In this document: piece after piece, positions 17,677 through 26,852 of the stretch
Layout of the letters: every line of letters starts with the position of its first letter
Position numbering within the stretch: position 1 is the first letter of the stretch
Source: Pseudanabaena sp.
GTDB taxonomy: Bacteria > Cyanobacteriota > Cyanobacteriia > Pseudanabaenales > Pseudanabaenaceae
Assembly: GCA_003249015.1 (NCBI GenBank)
Contig: QBLS01000001.1
Span: 226,867 to 290,866, forward strand
DNA length: 64,000 bases
Direction of reading: 5' to 3'
Translations under genes and position numbers: made by a program
Notes under the pieces: model-generated
The model's input: only the letters and a program-made list of their open reading frames with translations
Databases searched by the model: none
Told to the model about the DNA's origin: nothing

Positions 17677-19266
17677 TTTCAACTGTAAGAAAATCTCTCC
17701 ATTTAGAGAATGGAAAGAACTATTATCACTCGCGCTTCCTATTAAATCTAAATGCTTTGCAATAACAGGCAAGGGAGAGTTCTCAATCATTTGAGAGAGA
17801 GTTTGACCTAAGGGAATCTCTTGCCATTGCTGCCAAATCTCTTTGTTCAGATAGGCATAGGTTGATTGACCTGCGGATAGGTGACTGATTGCTCTTTTAA
17901 ATTCACGGGAAGAAGCGATCGCCTGTTTTGATTTTAAAGATAATGTGGATTGCAAAACTGGTAGAGAATTGGAGAAGTAGATATATTCTGAAGTTTGGGC
18001 ATGGGCGAGCGCGATATTACCTGACACCAAGCGATCATCGGCGATCGCGCTGAGGTTTGTCCAAATAGTCACAGGCTGTTGCCCTAGGGTAATTTCACCG
18101 ATAGTAAACTTAGATCTAAATAAATTATCAAGTTCGGCGACTGCGGTTTGGGTACCAATTGCATTTTCCACTTTGCTAACCAGCAGCCAGTCTAGAGTAT
18201 TGGTGGCGTTGGGGATCGAGGCGATCGCGTAGTCGCCCTGAACCCATGACCAAACTCTACTATCCAGAGGAATTGGCGAGAGTGTTTTAGTTAAATATTT
18301 TCTTAAAATGGTGGGCAGTATTTTTTCTGAATTCTGTAGGGTTTGATTAAGATTCCTGCCGAAGACGATGGAACTTCCCACAGGTACTTTATTTACGATA
18401 TCTCTGGAAGGACTAAGGGAGGACTGGCTAAGAGCTGCTGATGTAGTTTTTAATTTAATTCCTGATTTATCTAGATTGAGGCTGACTAATACATTCTCTA
18501 AAAAATCTCCTTCTCCAAAATCCGTTAAATTGGCATAAGCAAAGCCAAATCTACCATCTGGCTTATCGCCAAACTTAGGTAAAGAATTTTGGTAGCTATC
18601 TAGATTTGCGATCGCCGATTGTGGAGAATCGATAGTATCGATGACTTGGTGTAATACCTGTCGATCATTGGCAAATAGAACAAATTTATCGGTGATGGTT
18701 TGGGCTATCGTAGGCTTTCCCTTCTCAATTTCCACACTTAAGATTGAGAAACCTCGATACTGCTCAAATCTTATATCTGTTCCGTTTACTGCCAGCCTTT
18801 GCCAAAATCGATTAATTTTATTTTTAGCAAGTTCCGCATCTTGAATTGCAAAGGCAAGTAGATAACCTGTTTGCAATCCATTGCTGGGTTTGTCGTCTAA
18901 ATCAATGGAAGTCATTGCTAAGGCAACTTCACGATCAAGCCAAGGTTGCACATCGCGCTCGTAGTCTAGTAACCAGTTTTGGCTGAGCTGTTGCTTAAGT
19001 TTATGCAACTCATGGCTGACTTCAGTGCGATCGCGGGGCTTAGCTGCTAATTTTGCAAACAGCCCTAGTTGCTCTGGCTTTGCTAAGATTGACAGGAAAA
19101 AGAGCGATCGCTTAGGCAATATTGCGGCAATTTGCGGCTGGCTCTGAGAACCAGCCAAAACCTCAGTGGGAACTGCGCCTAAAATTTTGCTGACTGTAGT
19201 CATACTTAGAACCAGTAGCAAGGCTCCTAGTAAAGCAATCGCTGCCAAAACTGATTTAATCTTCAT
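17674..19266 (-). CDS. DUF3352 protein, membrane-anchored or secreted
   Basis: 530 residues from the ATG at 19266 (MKIKSVLAAIALLGALLLVL). The N-terminal hydrophobic stretch is a signal or anchor segment. The body matches DUF3352 of cyanobacteria: ILPKRSLFFLSILAKPEQL, NWLLDYERDVQPWLDREVA and GYLLAFAIQDAELAKNKI. The family has no assigned biochemical function and is predicted to be periplasmic. It stands alone. The stop lies in the shared palindrome with the convergent small membrane protein. Confidence 0.82.
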   Translation of the reverse strand: MKIKSVLAAIALLGALLLVLSMTTVSKILGAVPTEVLAGSQSQPQIAAILPKRSLFFLSILAKPEQLGLFAKLAAKPRDRTEVSHELHKLKQQLSQNWLLDYERDVQPWLDREVALAMTSIDLDDKPSNGLQTGYLLAFAIQDAELAKNKINRFWQRLAVNGTDIRFEQYRGFSILSVEIEKGKPTIAQTITDKFVLFANDRQVLHQVIDTIDSPQSAIANLDSYQNSLPKFGDKPDGRFGFAYANLTDFGEGDFLENVLVSLNLDKSGIKLKTTSAALSQSSLSPSRDIVNKVPVGSSIVFGRNLNQTLQNSEKILPTILRKYLTKTLSPIPLDSRVWSWVQGDYAIASIPNATNTLDWLLVSKVENAIGTQTAVAELDNLFRSKFTIGEITLGQQPVTIWTNLSAIADDRLVSGNIALAHAQTSEYIYFSNSLPVLQSTLSLKSKQAIASSREFKRAISHLSAGQSTYAYLNKEIWQQWQEIPLGQTLSQMIENSPLPVIAKHLDLIGSASDNSSFHSLNGEIFLQLK

Positions 19267-19385
19267 ACAAGACAATTACCATCAAAATATATTTGCGTAG
19301 TTTATTTAGGAAATATGAAGCCTAGATGAGTATATGCATTTTTTGCCGAGTCGCCATATATAGCCTTTTGTACTGAGTTAAAATC

Positions 19386-19436
19386 CAGAGAAATTTTTGC
19401 AAGCGCGGCTTTGCCGCGCTTGCAAAAATTTCTCTG
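19386..19436. repeat. Perfect hairpin, loop TTT
   Basis: The arms CAGAGAAATTTTTGCAAGCG (continuing CGGC) and the exact complement flank a TTT loop; stem 24 bp. It is part of the 619-bp gene-free stretch 19276-19894, which holds three palindromic elements and no coding region that I can support. Confidence 0.85.
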
Positions 19437-19443
19437 TACTACT

Positions 19444-19535
19444 TAGGACTTACGCAAAACGACCAAAAGTAGGGGCAATTCATGAATTGCCCCTACTCAA
19501 TAATCAGGGTTTAAAGGCTTCTTGCGTAAGTCCTA
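19444..19535. mobile_element. 92-bp MITE-like element with 5-bp target duplication
   Basis: The terminal inverted repeats TAGGACTTACGCAA (19444-19457) and TTGCGTAAGTCCTA (19522-19535) are perfect over 14 bp. They are flanked on both sides by CTACT (19439-19443 and 19536-19540). The interior holds a palindrome, AGTAGGGGCAATTCATG and its complement. There is no coding capacity, so it needs a transposase supplied elsewhere. TAGGACTTACGCA ends are familiar from cyanobacterial insertion sequences (recalled). Confidence 0.85.
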
Positions 19536-19740
19536 CTACTTTAAGGCTTTGCTAGATTTGGGGGTTATAGCGATCGCCACTTAAATTAGGGAATTAGGGT
19601 TAATTAGCGACTTAGTAGAAACTTGGCAGAGTGTGTCCCCCTTCCCGAAAAACTAGAGCTAACATAGGTAAAGTGCATCACTAGCCTATTGCAAGATGAG
19701 AAATGGGTTAGCCATTTTTATAGTCTTGTTCTCGGACTTA

Positions 19741-19856
19741 TATAGCAAAAAAAGTTTTGCTTAGGACATAAAACCAGAAGGCGAGTGGCGGCGCGGAGCG
19801 CCGCCACTCGCTTCTTGGGTTTTGATTCGTACTAACTAACTCTTGCTTTGCCATAG
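19741..19856. mobile_element. 116-bp palindromic element, family 2 copy 1
   Basis: It starts TATAGCAAAA, and its right end reads CTTGCTTTGCCATA. The centre is a hairpin with core GGCGGCGC-GGA-GCGCCGCC. It is the reverse-orientation relative of the 116-bp element at 33786-33901, sharing TTTTGCTTAGGACATAAAACC and TTTTGATTCGTACTAACT-like interior sequence. No coding region. Confidence 0.75.
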
Positions 19857-19894
19857 CTCATACATTTAAAGATAAATCTATTCGGAGAAATTTC

Positions 19895-20107
19895 ATGGTT
19901 TGTTGTAAATCCAAATCTAAACTTGCTAAAGCCGTAAAAATGCATCGCAATTTTCACTTTAAAACTGGACTATTACTTGATCAAGGTGTGCGCTTACTGG
20001 GGTTTCATAAGTGCATTCTTACTAAGCCTCTGTATAAGGCTGCTAAAGTTGCGGGTTACACCAATGTCGCACTGTCGAGTATTGCACTTGTTTTGCTAGA
20101 AGACTAA
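19895..20107 (+). CDS. Small basic protein, unknown function
   Basis: 70 residues with a good ribosome site (GGAGAAA) 6-12 bases before the ATG. It is cysteine- and lysine-rich at the N-terminus (MVCCKSKSKLAKAVK), with one weakly hydrophobic end (NVALSSIALVLLED). No family is recognised. A clean terminator hairpin follows immediately, which supports a real single-gene transcript. Confidence 0.6.
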   Translation: MVCCKSKSKLAKAVKMHRNFHFKTGLLLDQGVRLLGFHKCILTKPLYKAAKVAGYTNVALSSIALVLLED

Positions 20108-20150
20108 AAAAGAAGAGTGGTGGCATTTTGTGCCGCCACTCTTCTTTTAG
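20105..20150 (+). terminator. Hairpin terminator
   Basis: AAAAGAAGAGTGGTGGCA and TGCCGCCACTCTTCTTTTA form a stem of about 18 bp with one mismatch. It directly follows the stop of the 70-residue gene and ends in T-rich sequence. Confidence 0.8.
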
Positions 20151-20213
20151 GGTTTATTTTAGTGAATTGGTATAATATTGCAGATAGTTCGATTTACAAA
20201 TAGGAAATTCTGC

Positions 20214-20567
20214 ATGATCACACTAACTAATGCCGCGATCGCGCGTGTCAAGAACCTACAAAGTCAACGGGCTACCACGGCTCCTCTCCGCTTAGGCATT
20301 AAGCAAGGCGGCTGTTCTGGGCTTTCGTACTTGATGGACTTTGCCGATGAATTAGCTCCTGATGATAATCAATATGATTGCGATGGCGTAAAAATTGTTA
20401 TTAATGATAGCAATTTACCGCAGTTGCAGGGTTTGGAACTGGACTACACTGAAGATCTATTAGGTGGTGGTTTCCGTTTTCGTAACCCAAATGCTAGTAA
20501 GTCCTGTAGTTGTGGTACTTCCTTTGCAACACCCAAGGAAGTTGGCGCACCCGTTGCTTGCAGCTAG
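20214..20567 (+). CDS. sufA: Iron-sulfur cluster assembly A-type protein (IscA/SufA/ErpA)
   Basis: 117 residues from the ATG at 20214 (MITLTNAAIARVKNLQ, with AGGAAA upstream). The three A-type cysteines are present at C34 (KQGGCSGLSY), C98 and C100 (KSCSCGTSF). The family binds Fe-S clusters or iron and passes clusters to apoproteins in the cytoplasm. The rest of the suf operon is not nearby, which is usual for cyanobacterial sufA. IscA cannot be excluded. Confidence 0.92.
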   Translation: MITLTNAAIARVKNLQSQRATTAPLRLGIKQGGCSGLSYLMDFADELAPDDNQYDCDGVKIVINDSNLPQLQGLELDYTEDLLGGGFRFRNPNASKSCSCGTSFATPKEVGAPVACS

Positions 20568-20570
20568 ATA

Positions 20571-20607
20571 AAAAAGAAAGCCTCGCATAGCGAGGCTTTC
20601 TTTTTTT
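20571..20607 (+). terminator. Intrinsic terminator after sufA-type gene
   Basis: AAAAAAGAAAGCCTCGC - ATA - GCGAGGCTTTCTTTTTT: a perfect 17-bp stem with a T-tract, four bases after the stop codon. Confidence 0.92.
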
Positions 20608-20616
20608 ACAAGTGGC

Positions 20617-20727
20617 AATTATACGAATCCACAAAAGTATGACTACACTTTTGTGGATTGAAAACCAAACCCAGCAAGGGTTTTTCAACAAAGAAATGGC
20701 GTAGCCATTTCTTTGTTTGGTATTACA
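20617..20727. repeat. Composite two-hairpin element, family 4 (reverse orientation)
   Basis: Hairpin 1 (20626-20659): AATCCACAAAAGT / ACTTTTGTGGATT. Hairpin 2 (20688-20716): ACAAAGAAATGGC-GTA-GCCATTTCTTTGT. The same pair occurs at 50564-50643 and 59852-59942. The outer end GGTATTAC supplies the TAA stop of the NACHT gene (20723-20725). Confidence 0.8.
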
Positions 20728-23173
20728 TCTGTAAAATTTTGTACTCACTTTGAGGCAACAACAAGGTTGACTCAATCTGGTCTTTGACCAACGGACTAGC
20801 ATACTCAGCACTATTTAAGCATTCAACGAGAAGCTTATTGGCATCATGATAAGTTCGCAAAATCTTGAGTTGATTGTCGCTAAACTTCCATTCCTGCGAG
20901 CCTTTACGATGCTGCACAATTAGACTACGCAGTTTCTTAGACCAGTCCAAGCCTTTAGCCTGCCACCACTTCGCAAATTTCTCCCTGTCTTTGTAAGGAT
21001 TTGGAAATTTTTGACGCAATAGACGTAAGCCTCGATTTAGCTCAGGTTCAAGGGTACAGGCTAACTCGGAAACTGGATTATTAGCGAAGTATAGGGCAAG
21101 GTCAAGATTGAGGGCAAGATTGATTGTGTAATCAATGTCAACTTCGGTTTCCATCGTATTGTCTATGCCCATAGAGCGCATTCGGGCGCGTTCTAGCGAT
21201 CGCGAATGGGCGATATCTAAGGCTCTAGCGCGATCGAGGGAACGAGTGTTTTCGAGGTCAATATCCAAATATAACGCTCGAATTGTCACGGCTTTATAGG
21301 GAGTTTGGATTTGAATGGACTGCTGATTTACCCATGATATGTAGGACTGTAATTGGGGATCTTTGCCGACGAGTCCATCGATTTTGCGTTTCATCACCTG
21401 CAATATTTGATCTGCTTGTTGAGAGATGCTGACAGTCATCACAATCACGCCATGCCAGCGTTTTTGATACATTCTCTCTAGGAGATATTTTTCGGCGATC
21501 GCGGATTTGACATTGGCAAGGCGGTAGGCGGCGAGGTAGTCATGGAGAGTAATATAGGGAATTCGATAGATTCCCTTAGCCGCTTCTATGAGTAAGCTAT
21601 GCTTCCATTTGAAGTCTACCAAGAGAGATTCTAGATCAACTGACCAATTTGCTAGTTTTTGGCTGGCTTCAAGACAAGAATGGAAGTCATCTTCAAGCTG
21701 GTTATTTTGCCATAGATAGCCATGTTTTTCTAGGGCGACTATTGCTACATAGGAGAGTAGATCTAGCTTTTGGGCAATGGATAAACCTTGGGCGTAGGGG
21801 GGTAAGCACTTAGTTTGCTCCCATGAACTTAAGAGCAAATTTAAAATCTCTTGATAGAAGTTGGGTTTTATATTTTCATAGGTATTAAAAGCTTTACAGA
21901 TTTGTGTCAAGAATAGGGGGTTACTTGCAACTTCTGTGAGCGGATGATTGGCGGCAAATAATTGCTGAAGTTTTTCAAGTTTTTTGGGCTGGTCGGGACA
22001 AGTAACCTGAAACCACTTGCTAGCAAATGTCATAATTTGCGTCTCATGGTAAGGAGCTATCTCTAGGGTAGTAAATGACTCCAAAATGTGAACGTAAATG
22101 GGATTGCGAGTAGCTACTACATATTTATTCTGGGGATAGCGATCGCTAAAGCTAGCAATTTGATGGATAACTTCATTGCGATCAGTTGTATCTAGATCAT
22201 CAATTTCATCCCAAAGTAATAGCAATTTACCTTCAACAAGTAAATTCTCAAGAATCTGAGCTTCTAAAATTTCTGCTAACTGTTTCTCTGGCAGCCCGTA
22301 GTTAATAATTTGTGCTTTAATCCATGCCCAAGGACTACATAAAGAACTATTAAAAGACTGTAAATAATCTGATTTGAAGTTATTTGATTTAGTGATTGTA
22401 ATCAGCGATCGCAGTGGTAGAAATATGGGCAAATATTCCTGAAATACCTTGCCATCAATACAAGACAAAGCCCAATGTTTGAGTAGAGTTGTTTTACCTG
22501 TACCTAATCCACCTGTTAGCAGAATATGCTGATGGTCTTCTAGAGATTGATCAGCGCTAATTGTTGGCGGATGTAATTTGGATAGATAGAATCGATCGTA
22601 CTGCTCGGCAGGCACATTGGTAAAAGCTTCATTGAGATCGAGGTTTTGATTGCTCGGTATATTTGTAAAGACTGAAGCCTCAGCATAAAGATCTCGAAGA
22701 CTAAGGGGTTTTGAGAAATTGTTGATCCGCAGGCGATCGCACTGACGATTTAGTCCTTGGTAGATATTTTGGCGTAGCGATCGGCAAGTTATTTCCAAGA
22801 AAGAATCCGTAGAATCCGATTTTTTCGACCTATTATTATTTAGGGAAGAAATTACCAAGGAGGTATCAATAACCTCTTGTGGGGATCGTGTGAACTCAAG
22901 CTTGCCCATCATTTGCCCATTAGTCTGACCGTTAAATTGCTCAGATGATTTATCTTTTTCTTGAAAAGTTTCTGAATTAATATTTAATTTTTCACAAACC
23001 AAATTATAAGTATTGCGATCGACAATCTCTTCATTAAAAAAATTCTCTATCAACTGAACTGATAACCCAAGTTCATCTGCTAATAATGAGTTTGAATACC
23101 CCTGCTTAAAAAATTCTTCTTTGGCTTTTTTCACAACCTCAGACGAGGCTCTTAACATTAGTGACGCAACCAT
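20723..23173 (-). CDS. NACHT-domain STAND NTPase with N-terminal HTH-like region
   Basis: 816 residues. Residues 14-66 (SNSLLADELGLSVQLIENFF) look like a helix-turn-helix. The NACHT module has Walker A GGLGTGKTTLLKHW at 221-234 and Walker B KLLLLWDEIDDLD at 316-328, followed by PIYVHILESF and TEVASNPLFLTQIC (winged-helix arm). The C-terminal third is helical, with no LRR, TPR or WD repeats; it contains repeated RSLDRARALDIAHSRSLER-like charged segments near 650. NACHT proteins are ligand-triggered switches, and some bacterial ones protect against phage. It is a single gene; its stop is in a repeat element. Confidence 0.85.
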   Translation of the reverse strand: MVASLMLRASSEVVKKAKEEFFKQGYSNSLLADELGLSVQLIENFFNEEIVDRNTYNLVCEKLNINSETFQEKDKSSEQFNGQTNGQMMGKLEFTRSPQEVIDTSLVISSLNNNRSKKSDSTDSFLEITCRSLRQNIYQGLNRQCDRLRINNFSKPLSLRDLYAEASVFTNIPSNQNLDLNEAFTNVPAEQYDRFYLSKLHPPTISADQSLEDHQHILLTGGLGTGKTTLLKHWALSCIDGKVFQEYLPIFLPLRSLITITKSNNFKSDYLQSFNSSLCSPWAWIKAQIINYGLPEKQLAEILEAQILENLLVEGKLLLLWDEIDDLDTTDRNEVIHQIASFSDRYPQNKYVVATRNPIYVHILESFTTLEIAPYHETQIMTFASKWFQVTCPDQPKKLEKLQQLFAANHPLTEVASNPLFLTQICKAFNTYENIKPNFYQEILNLLLSSWEQTKCLPPYAQGLSIAQKLDLLSYVAIVALEKHGYLWQNNQLEDDFHSCLEASQKLANWSVDLESLLVDFKWKHSLLIEAAKGIYRIPYITLHDYLAAYRLANVKSAIAEKYLLERMYQKRWHGVIVMTVSISQQADQILQVMKRKIDGLVGKDPQLQSYISWVNQQSIQIQTPYKAVTIRALYLDIDLENTRSLDRARALDIAHSRSLERARMRSMGIDNTMETEVDIDYTINLALNLDLALYFANNPVSELACTLEPELNRGLRLLRQKFPNPYKDREKFAKWWQAKGLDWSKKLRSLIVQHRKGSQEWKFSDNQLKILRTYHDANKLLVECLNSAEYASPLVKDQIESTLLLPQSEYKILQM

Positions 23174-23218
23174 TGATATAGCCCTTATGACAAATGATAA
23201 AAATATTCCAGCGGGTTT

Positions 23219-23340
23219 AGGATTGCTAAGTAACTGGGCATAATTCTAAACCAGATCTAAAACCTGTGGTGCAAGCGCAGCGTGCGTCACAGGTTTTAGG
23301 GTTTTATATTTAATTGCACCTAGTTACTTATAGCAATCCT
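23219..23340. mobile_element. 122-bp inverted-repeat element, family 1
   Basis: The ends AGGATTGCTAAGTAACTGGG and CCTAGTTACTTATAGCAATC-CT are inverted repeats. The centre is the hairpin TCTAAAACCTGTGGTGC / GTCACAGGTTTTAG. A second small inverted repeat (23331-23390, TAGCAATCCTA / TAGGATTGCTG) abuts it. It fills the gap between the divergent NACHT and glucokinase genes. Confidence 0.7.
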
Positions 23341-23461
23341 AAATTATTTGTGATAAAAATGGAGCTTCGACAGCTCCTCTAGGATTGCTGTATAGTTTGA
23401 AAAACTTTGAGCATAAATTGCTTTAATCAATTCTATTACCTATTAACAAAAGTTTATTAAA

Positions 23462-24160
23462 GTGAATTCGTTAACATTAGCAATTGACGTAGGCGGGAGT
23501 GGTATTAAAGCGATCATATTAGAAGATGATGGCTTGGCAGTATCTGATAAATTTGTGATAGCAACTCCTGAGTCTGCTACTCCTGCCAAACTGATTGATG
23601 TATTGCTTGATGTCATTGCTAAGCACGATACCTGCGATCGCCTTGCGATTGGGTTTCCCAGTGTTGTTGAGAGAGGGGTAACTAGGGGGGCAATTAATTT
23701 ACATCCCGACTGGGATGGCTTTCCCTTGGGGCAAGTACTGCAAGAAAAAACAGGAAAGCCAGTCAAAATTGCGAACGATGCTGATGTACAGGGCTATGGG
23801 GCGATCGCAAGTCAGGGCGTGGAGTTAGTAATTACCTTAGGAACTGGCTTCGGTTCAGCCTTATTTCTCAATGGCAAGCTACTACCTAATCTGGAACTAG
23901 GGCAGCATATTTTTATTGGCAATGAAACCTACGAAGATCGACTAGGACAAGCAGCCTTAAATCAAATTGGTGCGGAATTATGGAATATCAGATTGCAAGA
24001 GGCGATCGCATCTCTCTATAAATTATTTAACTACGACAAGTTATATATTGGCGGCGGTAATGCTCGCTTGATTTCTGTTGATCTACCCTCAAATGTGGCG
24101 ATCATCTCTAATGATTTGGGGTTAATCGGCGGGCTGGCTCTATGGCGAAATCAATATTAA
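23462..24160 (+). CDS. ppgK: Polyphosphate glucokinase (ROK family)
   Basis: 232 residues from a GTG start. LAIDVGGSGIKAIILEDDG is the N-terminal phosphate-binding loop. VKIANDADVQGYG holds the catalytic Asp, and ITLGTGFGSALFLNG and YIGGGNARLI complete the ROK/PpgK pattern. The short length and the absence of the ROK zinc motif fit the polyphosphate-using branch. It phosphorylates glucose with polyphosphate (or ATP) in the cytoplasm. It is a single gene divergent from the NACHT gene. Confidence 0.85.
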   Translation: MNSLTLAIDVGGSGIKAIILEDDGLAVSDKFVIATPESATPAKLIDVLLDVIAKHDTCDRLAIGFPSVVERGVTRGAINLHPDWDGFPLGQVLQEKTGKPVKIANDADVQGYGAIASQGVELVITLGTGFGSALFLNGKLLPNLELGQHIFIGNETYEDRLGQAALNQIGAELWNIRLQEAIASLYKLFNYDKLYIGGGNARLISVDLPSNVAIISNDLGLIGGLALWRNQY

Positions 24161-24237
24161 TATTCAGATGAACTCAGATCGATAGTTTGAAAACTCACGA
24201 TATTATTCCGTTATCTACTCAAAAATAAGTTTTACAG

Positions 24238-24276
24238 AACCAAGGAAAAAATGGTGTAGCCATTTTTTCCTTGGTT
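24238..24276. terminator. Hairpin ending at the RSH stop codon
   Basis: AACCAAGGAAAAAATGG - TGTAG - CCATTTTTTCCTTGGTT, a perfect 17-bp stem. Its right end touches the stop codon of the RSH gene (24277-24279), and it lies about 80 bp after the ppgK stop. Likely terminator for both convergent genes. Confidence 0.85.
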
Positions 24277-26571
24277 TTATTCACTAATTAGGCGGCAGAC
24301 TGATAGGGTGTCACACATTTTATTGATTTGATTGCAGACTCGATCAAATTGGTGGCGATCGCTAATATCGATACTGAGGTCAATAATCGCTGCTTTGCCA
24401 GTTTTGGTCTGCACATTAGCCCGCCGCACATTGATTTTATTATCGGAGAGGCGAGTGAGAATATCTCGCAAAACTCCCACGCGATCTATCGTTTCCACAC
24501 GAATATCAATGGGATAGGTCAAAGGATGATCAATTTCTTTTTGTTGATTCCAAGCCACATGGAGCAGTCTTTCACTGGGAATGCTGGCAAGATTACTGCA
24601 ATCATTACGATGGATTGTAATTCCGCGATTACTACCCAAAGCTACTATTCCCGTAATTGGCTCTCCAGGTAAAGGAGTACAACAACCTGCGATCGAGTAG
24701 ACCATACCTTCCAATCCCAAAATTGGTGATTTGGAATTGTGATGGTGATGCTCATGGCGTGATTCAAACTTATGGATGTGGGGAATTTCTTTTTCCCCAT
24801 GCTGATGTTCCCTAAGCTTATTGACCACAGCATTAACTGAAGTCTCGCCATAACCAATTCCCGCTAGCAAATCTTCCACATTATGGTAATTACATCGCTC
24901 GGCAAGCTTCTGCATCTGATCAGACTTAAGAAGAGCTTCTAAACCATTTTTGCCTAATTCTTTCTCGAGGGCGCTACGACCAAGGGTAAGGTTTTCGTCA
25001 CGCCGCGATCGCTTAAACCATTGTCTAATTCGACTCTTAGCTGAGTTAGTTGCTACAAAGTTAATCCAATCAATACTCGGATGGGCATTGTTTTGAGTCA
25101 GGATTGTGACAATATCACCATGCTTGAGCGGGCGATGGAGAGGAACCATGACGTTATTGACCAAGGCTCCTGAACAGTGATTGCCGACTTCAGTGTGGAC
25201 ACGGTAAGCGAAGTCTACAGGGGTAGCGCCGCGAGGCAGACAGTACACGTCACCTTTAGGGCTGAAGACATATACTTCGCTATCAAATAAATCTTCTTTA
25301 ACGCTATCAAGATATTCTTGAGGATCATTTAACTCGCGCTGCCATTCCACCAACTGACGTAGCCAAGTAAATTTTTGCTCGTCGCCTTTGAGAGGCTTAC
25401 TTGTGGAATTACTCTCTTTATACTTCCAATGGGCGGCGATCCCATAGTCAGCGATATGGTGCATTTCCCAAGTGCGAATTTGTACTTCTACGGGCTGTCC
25501 CTTCGGCCCAATCACCGCAGTGTGCAGAGATTGATAGCGATTGGGCTTGGGCAAACCGATATAGTCCTTAAATCTTCCTGGAATAGGACAGAAATGATCA
25601 TGGACAACAGCAAGAACGCGATAACATTCTTCCTTGGTATTGACAATGACCCGCACTGCTTGAATGTCATAAATCTCGTTGTACTGCTTTTTCTGGCGTT
25701 CCATTTTGCGATAAATGCCATAAAGATGTTTGGGTCGCCCACTAATATCAACATCTTTAATATCCATTGAGGCAAGGCGATCGCTCAATATCTTGGTAAC
25801 TTCTACTAGCTGTTCTTGCCGACTTTCAAGGGTCTCCGCGACCAGCGATTCCATCATTCGGTAAGGTTCTGGTTCGATATACTTGAAGGCAATATCCTCT
25901 AGTTCCCATTTGATTTGCCCTAGTCCAAGACGATTGGCAAGGGGCGCAAATATTTCTCTAGTTTCTCGTGAAATTAGTAATTGCTTTTCAGGTCGCAAAT
26001 GTTGCAACGTTCGCATATTGTGGAGTCGGTCGGCAAGTTTCACGATGATCACCCGAATGTCTTGCGCCATTGCCAGAAACATTCGGCGAAAGTTTTCTGC
26101 TTGACTTTCAGTTTTACTTTCAAAACTCAGTTTTGATAGTTTAGTGACTCCTTCGACCAGTTGGCGGACTTCCTTGCCAAACATCTCCTCAATTTGATCG
26201 CAAGAAACTTCCGTGTCTTCCACCACATCATGCAAAAAACCTGCGGCAATCATGGCATTGCTGCCACCTAGGTCTTTCAAGATAGCTGCCACCGCGATGG
26301 GGTGCAAAATATAGGGCTCTCCCGAAGCGCGGCATTGACCATCGTGCAAGCGATAGGCAAAGTTTAGGGCGCGGCAAACCACATCTTCATTGTCCAGACT
26401 CTCTCCAGTCTTAGATTTATCCCAACAACATCTCAACCAGTCAGGAATAAATGCATCTACTGCTGTAATGCATCCTTGCAATGGGGTGTTGCCTTGGTTT
26501 TTTGCAGTACCTTCCCCCTGTTGACCTAAATGCTCCACTGAATTTTCAGCTAATAATGTCATCGGAGTCAT
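24277..26571 (-). CDS. spoT: Bifunctional (p)ppGpp synthetase/hydrolase (RSH)
   Basis: 764 residues with the full RSH order. The HD hydrolase has HDVVEDTEVS near residues 114-123. The synthetase contains GRFKDYIGLPKPNRYQSLHT and VEVQIRTWEMHHIADYGIAA. The TGS domain has VYVFSPKGDVYCLPRGATPV, and the C-terminal ACT domain has VETIDRVGVLRDILTRLSD. Both catalytic halves keep their key residues, so it should make and degrade the stringent-response alarmone. An insertion of histidines (ESRHEHHHHNSKSP) precedes the zinc-finger/CC region (IAGCCTPLPGEP). Confidence 0.95.
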   Translation of the reverse strand: MTPMTLLAENSVEHLGQQGEGTAKNQGNTPLQGCITAVDAFIPDWLRCCWDKSKTGESLDNEDVVCRALNFAYRLHDGQCRASGEPYILHPIAVAAILKDLGGSNAMIAAGFLHDVVEDTEVSCDQIEEMFGKEVRQLVEGVTKLSKLSFESKTESQAENFRRMFLAMAQDIRVIIVKLADRLHNMRTLQHLRPEKQLLISRETREIFAPLANRLGLGQIKWELEDIAFKYIEPEPYRMMESLVAETLESRQEQLVEVTKILSDRLASMDIKDVDISGRPKHLYGIYRKMERQKKQYNEIYDIQAVRVIVNTKEECYRVLAVVHDHFCPIPGRFKDYIGLPKPNRYQSLHTAVIGPKGQPVEVQIRTWEMHHIADYGIAAHWKYKESNSTSKPLKGDEQKFTWLRQLVEWQRELNDPQEYLDSVKEDLFDSEVYVFSPKGDVYCLPRGATPVDFAYRVHTEVGNHCSGALVNNVMVPLHRPLKHGDIVTILTQNNAHPSIDWINFVATNSAKSRIRQWFKRSRRDENLTLGRSALEKELGKNGLEALLKSDQMQKLAERCNYHNVEDLLAGIGYGETSVNAVVNKLREHQHGEKEIPHIHKFESRHEHHHHNSKSPILGLEGMVYSIAGCCTPLPGEPITGIVALGSNRGITIHRNDCSNLASIPSERLLHVAWNQQKEIDHPLTYPIDIRVETIDRVGVLRDILTRLSDNKINVRRANVQTKTGKAAIIDLSIDISDRHQFDRVCNQINKMCDTLSVCRLISE

Positions 26572-26732
26572 ATGTTCAGCCGCCCTAGCGAATACAGATA
26601 TATTAATTTAGATTATTGATAACCTTATTTTAAACTCTACGCCATCTAAATTGTTTTGTCTCTAATTTTCTGTAGCAAATAGCCATCAATCGTCTCTTGG
26701 GTTTGACAGCTTCTCTAAGCACTGCAAATATT

Positions 26733-26820
26733 AAATGGCTGGGCTTAATTAAAACCCAAAAAGGTTGTTCTGCCCGCTACGCGGGCAGAACAACCTTTTT
26801 GGGTTTTAGTTTATTTATCA
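26733..26820. mobile_element. Degenerate family 1 element
   Basis: It reads GGCTGGGCTTAATTAAAACC, then a hairpin with arms CCCAAAAAGGTTGTTCTGCC and complement (loop near CGCTACGCG), then GGTTTTAGTTTATTTATCATT. This matches the organisation of 36468-36572. It lies directly upstream of the gene at 26853 and creates a false upstream start at 26697. Confidence 0.7.
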
Positions 26821-26852
26821 TTGCTAACCTACAAATCCAAAACCACGAAAAT

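Noticed and set aside
26697..26852. N-terminal extension of the membrane protein gene at 26853
   Set aside because: The added codons are the family 1 repeat element; the ATG at 26853 begins a normal protein.
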